NCBI GenBank assembly: GCA_016882555.1
Contig: VGPQ01000117.1
Span: 1 to 5,383, forward strand
Length of the DNA stretch: 5,383 nucleotides
Origin: Cyanobacteria bacterium M_surface_7_m2_040
Lineage (GTDB): Bacteria; Cyanobacteriota; Cyanobacteriia; PCC-6307; Cyanobiaceae
Direction: 5' to 3'
The notes below the pieces were generated by a model. That model was given only the letters and a program-made list of their open reading frames with translations. It was not told the DNA's origin and made no database searches. Shown piece by piece: positions 5,264-5,383 of this stretch. Position 1 is the stretch's first letter; every line of letters starts with the position of its first letter. A program made the translations under genes and the position numbers.

Positions 5264-5383
5264 TCAGCACCCTTTCTCGATCAGCTCCACGTCGCTGAGG
5301 CCGCGGAAATCGGCATCCATCGTGTAGAGCCGAGCCTGATGGGTTCGAGCCGTGGCAAGAATCACGCTATCGGCCATCGGCAG
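5264..5383 (-). CDS. PIN-domain (VapC-like) protein, C-terminal end only
   Basis: The last 39 codons of a minus-strand gene whose 5' part lies beyond the right edge. The reading frame runs from the edge to TGA at 5264-5266. The translation contains LPMADSVILATARTHQ, then ARLYTMDADFRGL, and ends in ELIEKGC. The MADS-x-ILATA helix with its Asp and the T-x-DADF strand are the third and fourth acidic motifs of a PIN domain (the counterparts of SAYDCEFVAAA and LITADQALL in the vapC at 1138). I therefore call it the toxin of another VapBC pair; the antitoxin would be upstream, outside the window. Its sequence is clearly different from the other VapC, so it is not a duplicate. It is 201 bases upstream of the dehydrogenase gene and probably not in the same operon. 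Confidence 0.78.
   Translation of the reverse strand: MPMADSVILATARTHQARLYTMDADFRGLSDVELIEKGC

Noticed and set aside
4890..5270. Minus-strand frame (126 codons) running through the upstream region into the dehydrogenase gene
   Set aside because: Its C-terminal part is the dehydrogenase gene read out of frame, and the rest has no known motif. The MHPMHPLH segment is only the GATGC repeats translated.
5079..5327. Plus-strand frame of 82 codons at the right side
   Set aside because: No motif, and it is antisense to the PIN-domain C-terminus at its 3' end.

Overview
The window looks like bacterial chromosome of high GC content. Reading frames are packed tightly, starts are often GTG, and long spurious frames run opposite the real genes. 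A freshwater or coastal picocyanobacterium (Synechococcus, Cyanobium or Vulcanococcus type) is my best guess. It rests on the general feel of the proteins and the gene mix (toxin-antitoxin modules beside a surface-sugar cassette), not on a diagnostic marker, so treat it as tentative.

Layout. Positions 23-633 (minus strand) hold a two-gene toxin-antitoxin operon: a ParD-like antitoxin followed, with a 4-base overlap, by a RelE/ParE-family toxin. Positions 634-895 are a 262-base divergent intergenic region. It contains a likely parD promoter, a short antisense stretch resembling the C-terminal part of a decayed VapC toxin, and a perfect 7-base-arm inverted repeat that overlaps a -10-like box. 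Positions 896-1539 (plus strand) hold a second toxin-antitoxin operon: a FitA/VapB-type ribbon-helix-helix antitoxin and a PIN-domain VapC toxin, again with a 4-base overlap. Positions 1526-5062 (minus strand) hold a compact three-gene cassette, transcribed right to left. It starts with a TviB/WbpO-type UDP-N-acetylhexosamine 6-dehydrogenase, followed by an HpcH/HpaI-family aldolase and a MurJ/MviN-family multi-pass flippase. The flippase tail overlaps the end of vapC by 14 bases. Positions 5063-5263 are the presumed control region of that cassette, with a consensus-like -35 box, short perfect palindromes and a run of GATGC direct repeats. Positions 5264-5383 (minus strand) are the C-terminal end of another PIN-domain protein, cut by the window edge.

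How the genes work together. The three minus-strand genes fit one surface-polysaccharide pathway. The dehydrogenase would oxidise a UDP-N-acetylhexosamine to a uronic acid. The aldolase would make or break a pyruvate-derived carbon-carbon bond in a sugar-acid precursor. The flippase would move a lipid-linked product across the inner membrane. The flanking toxin-antitoxin modules are independent addiction-type units, and their density marks the region as accessory. I see no rRNA, tRNA, CRISPR array, insertion sequence or origin here. I did not find convincing evidence of a wholly new system; the most distinctive item is the 12-helix MurJ-like flippase coupled to an aldolase and a nucleotide-sugar dehydrogenase.
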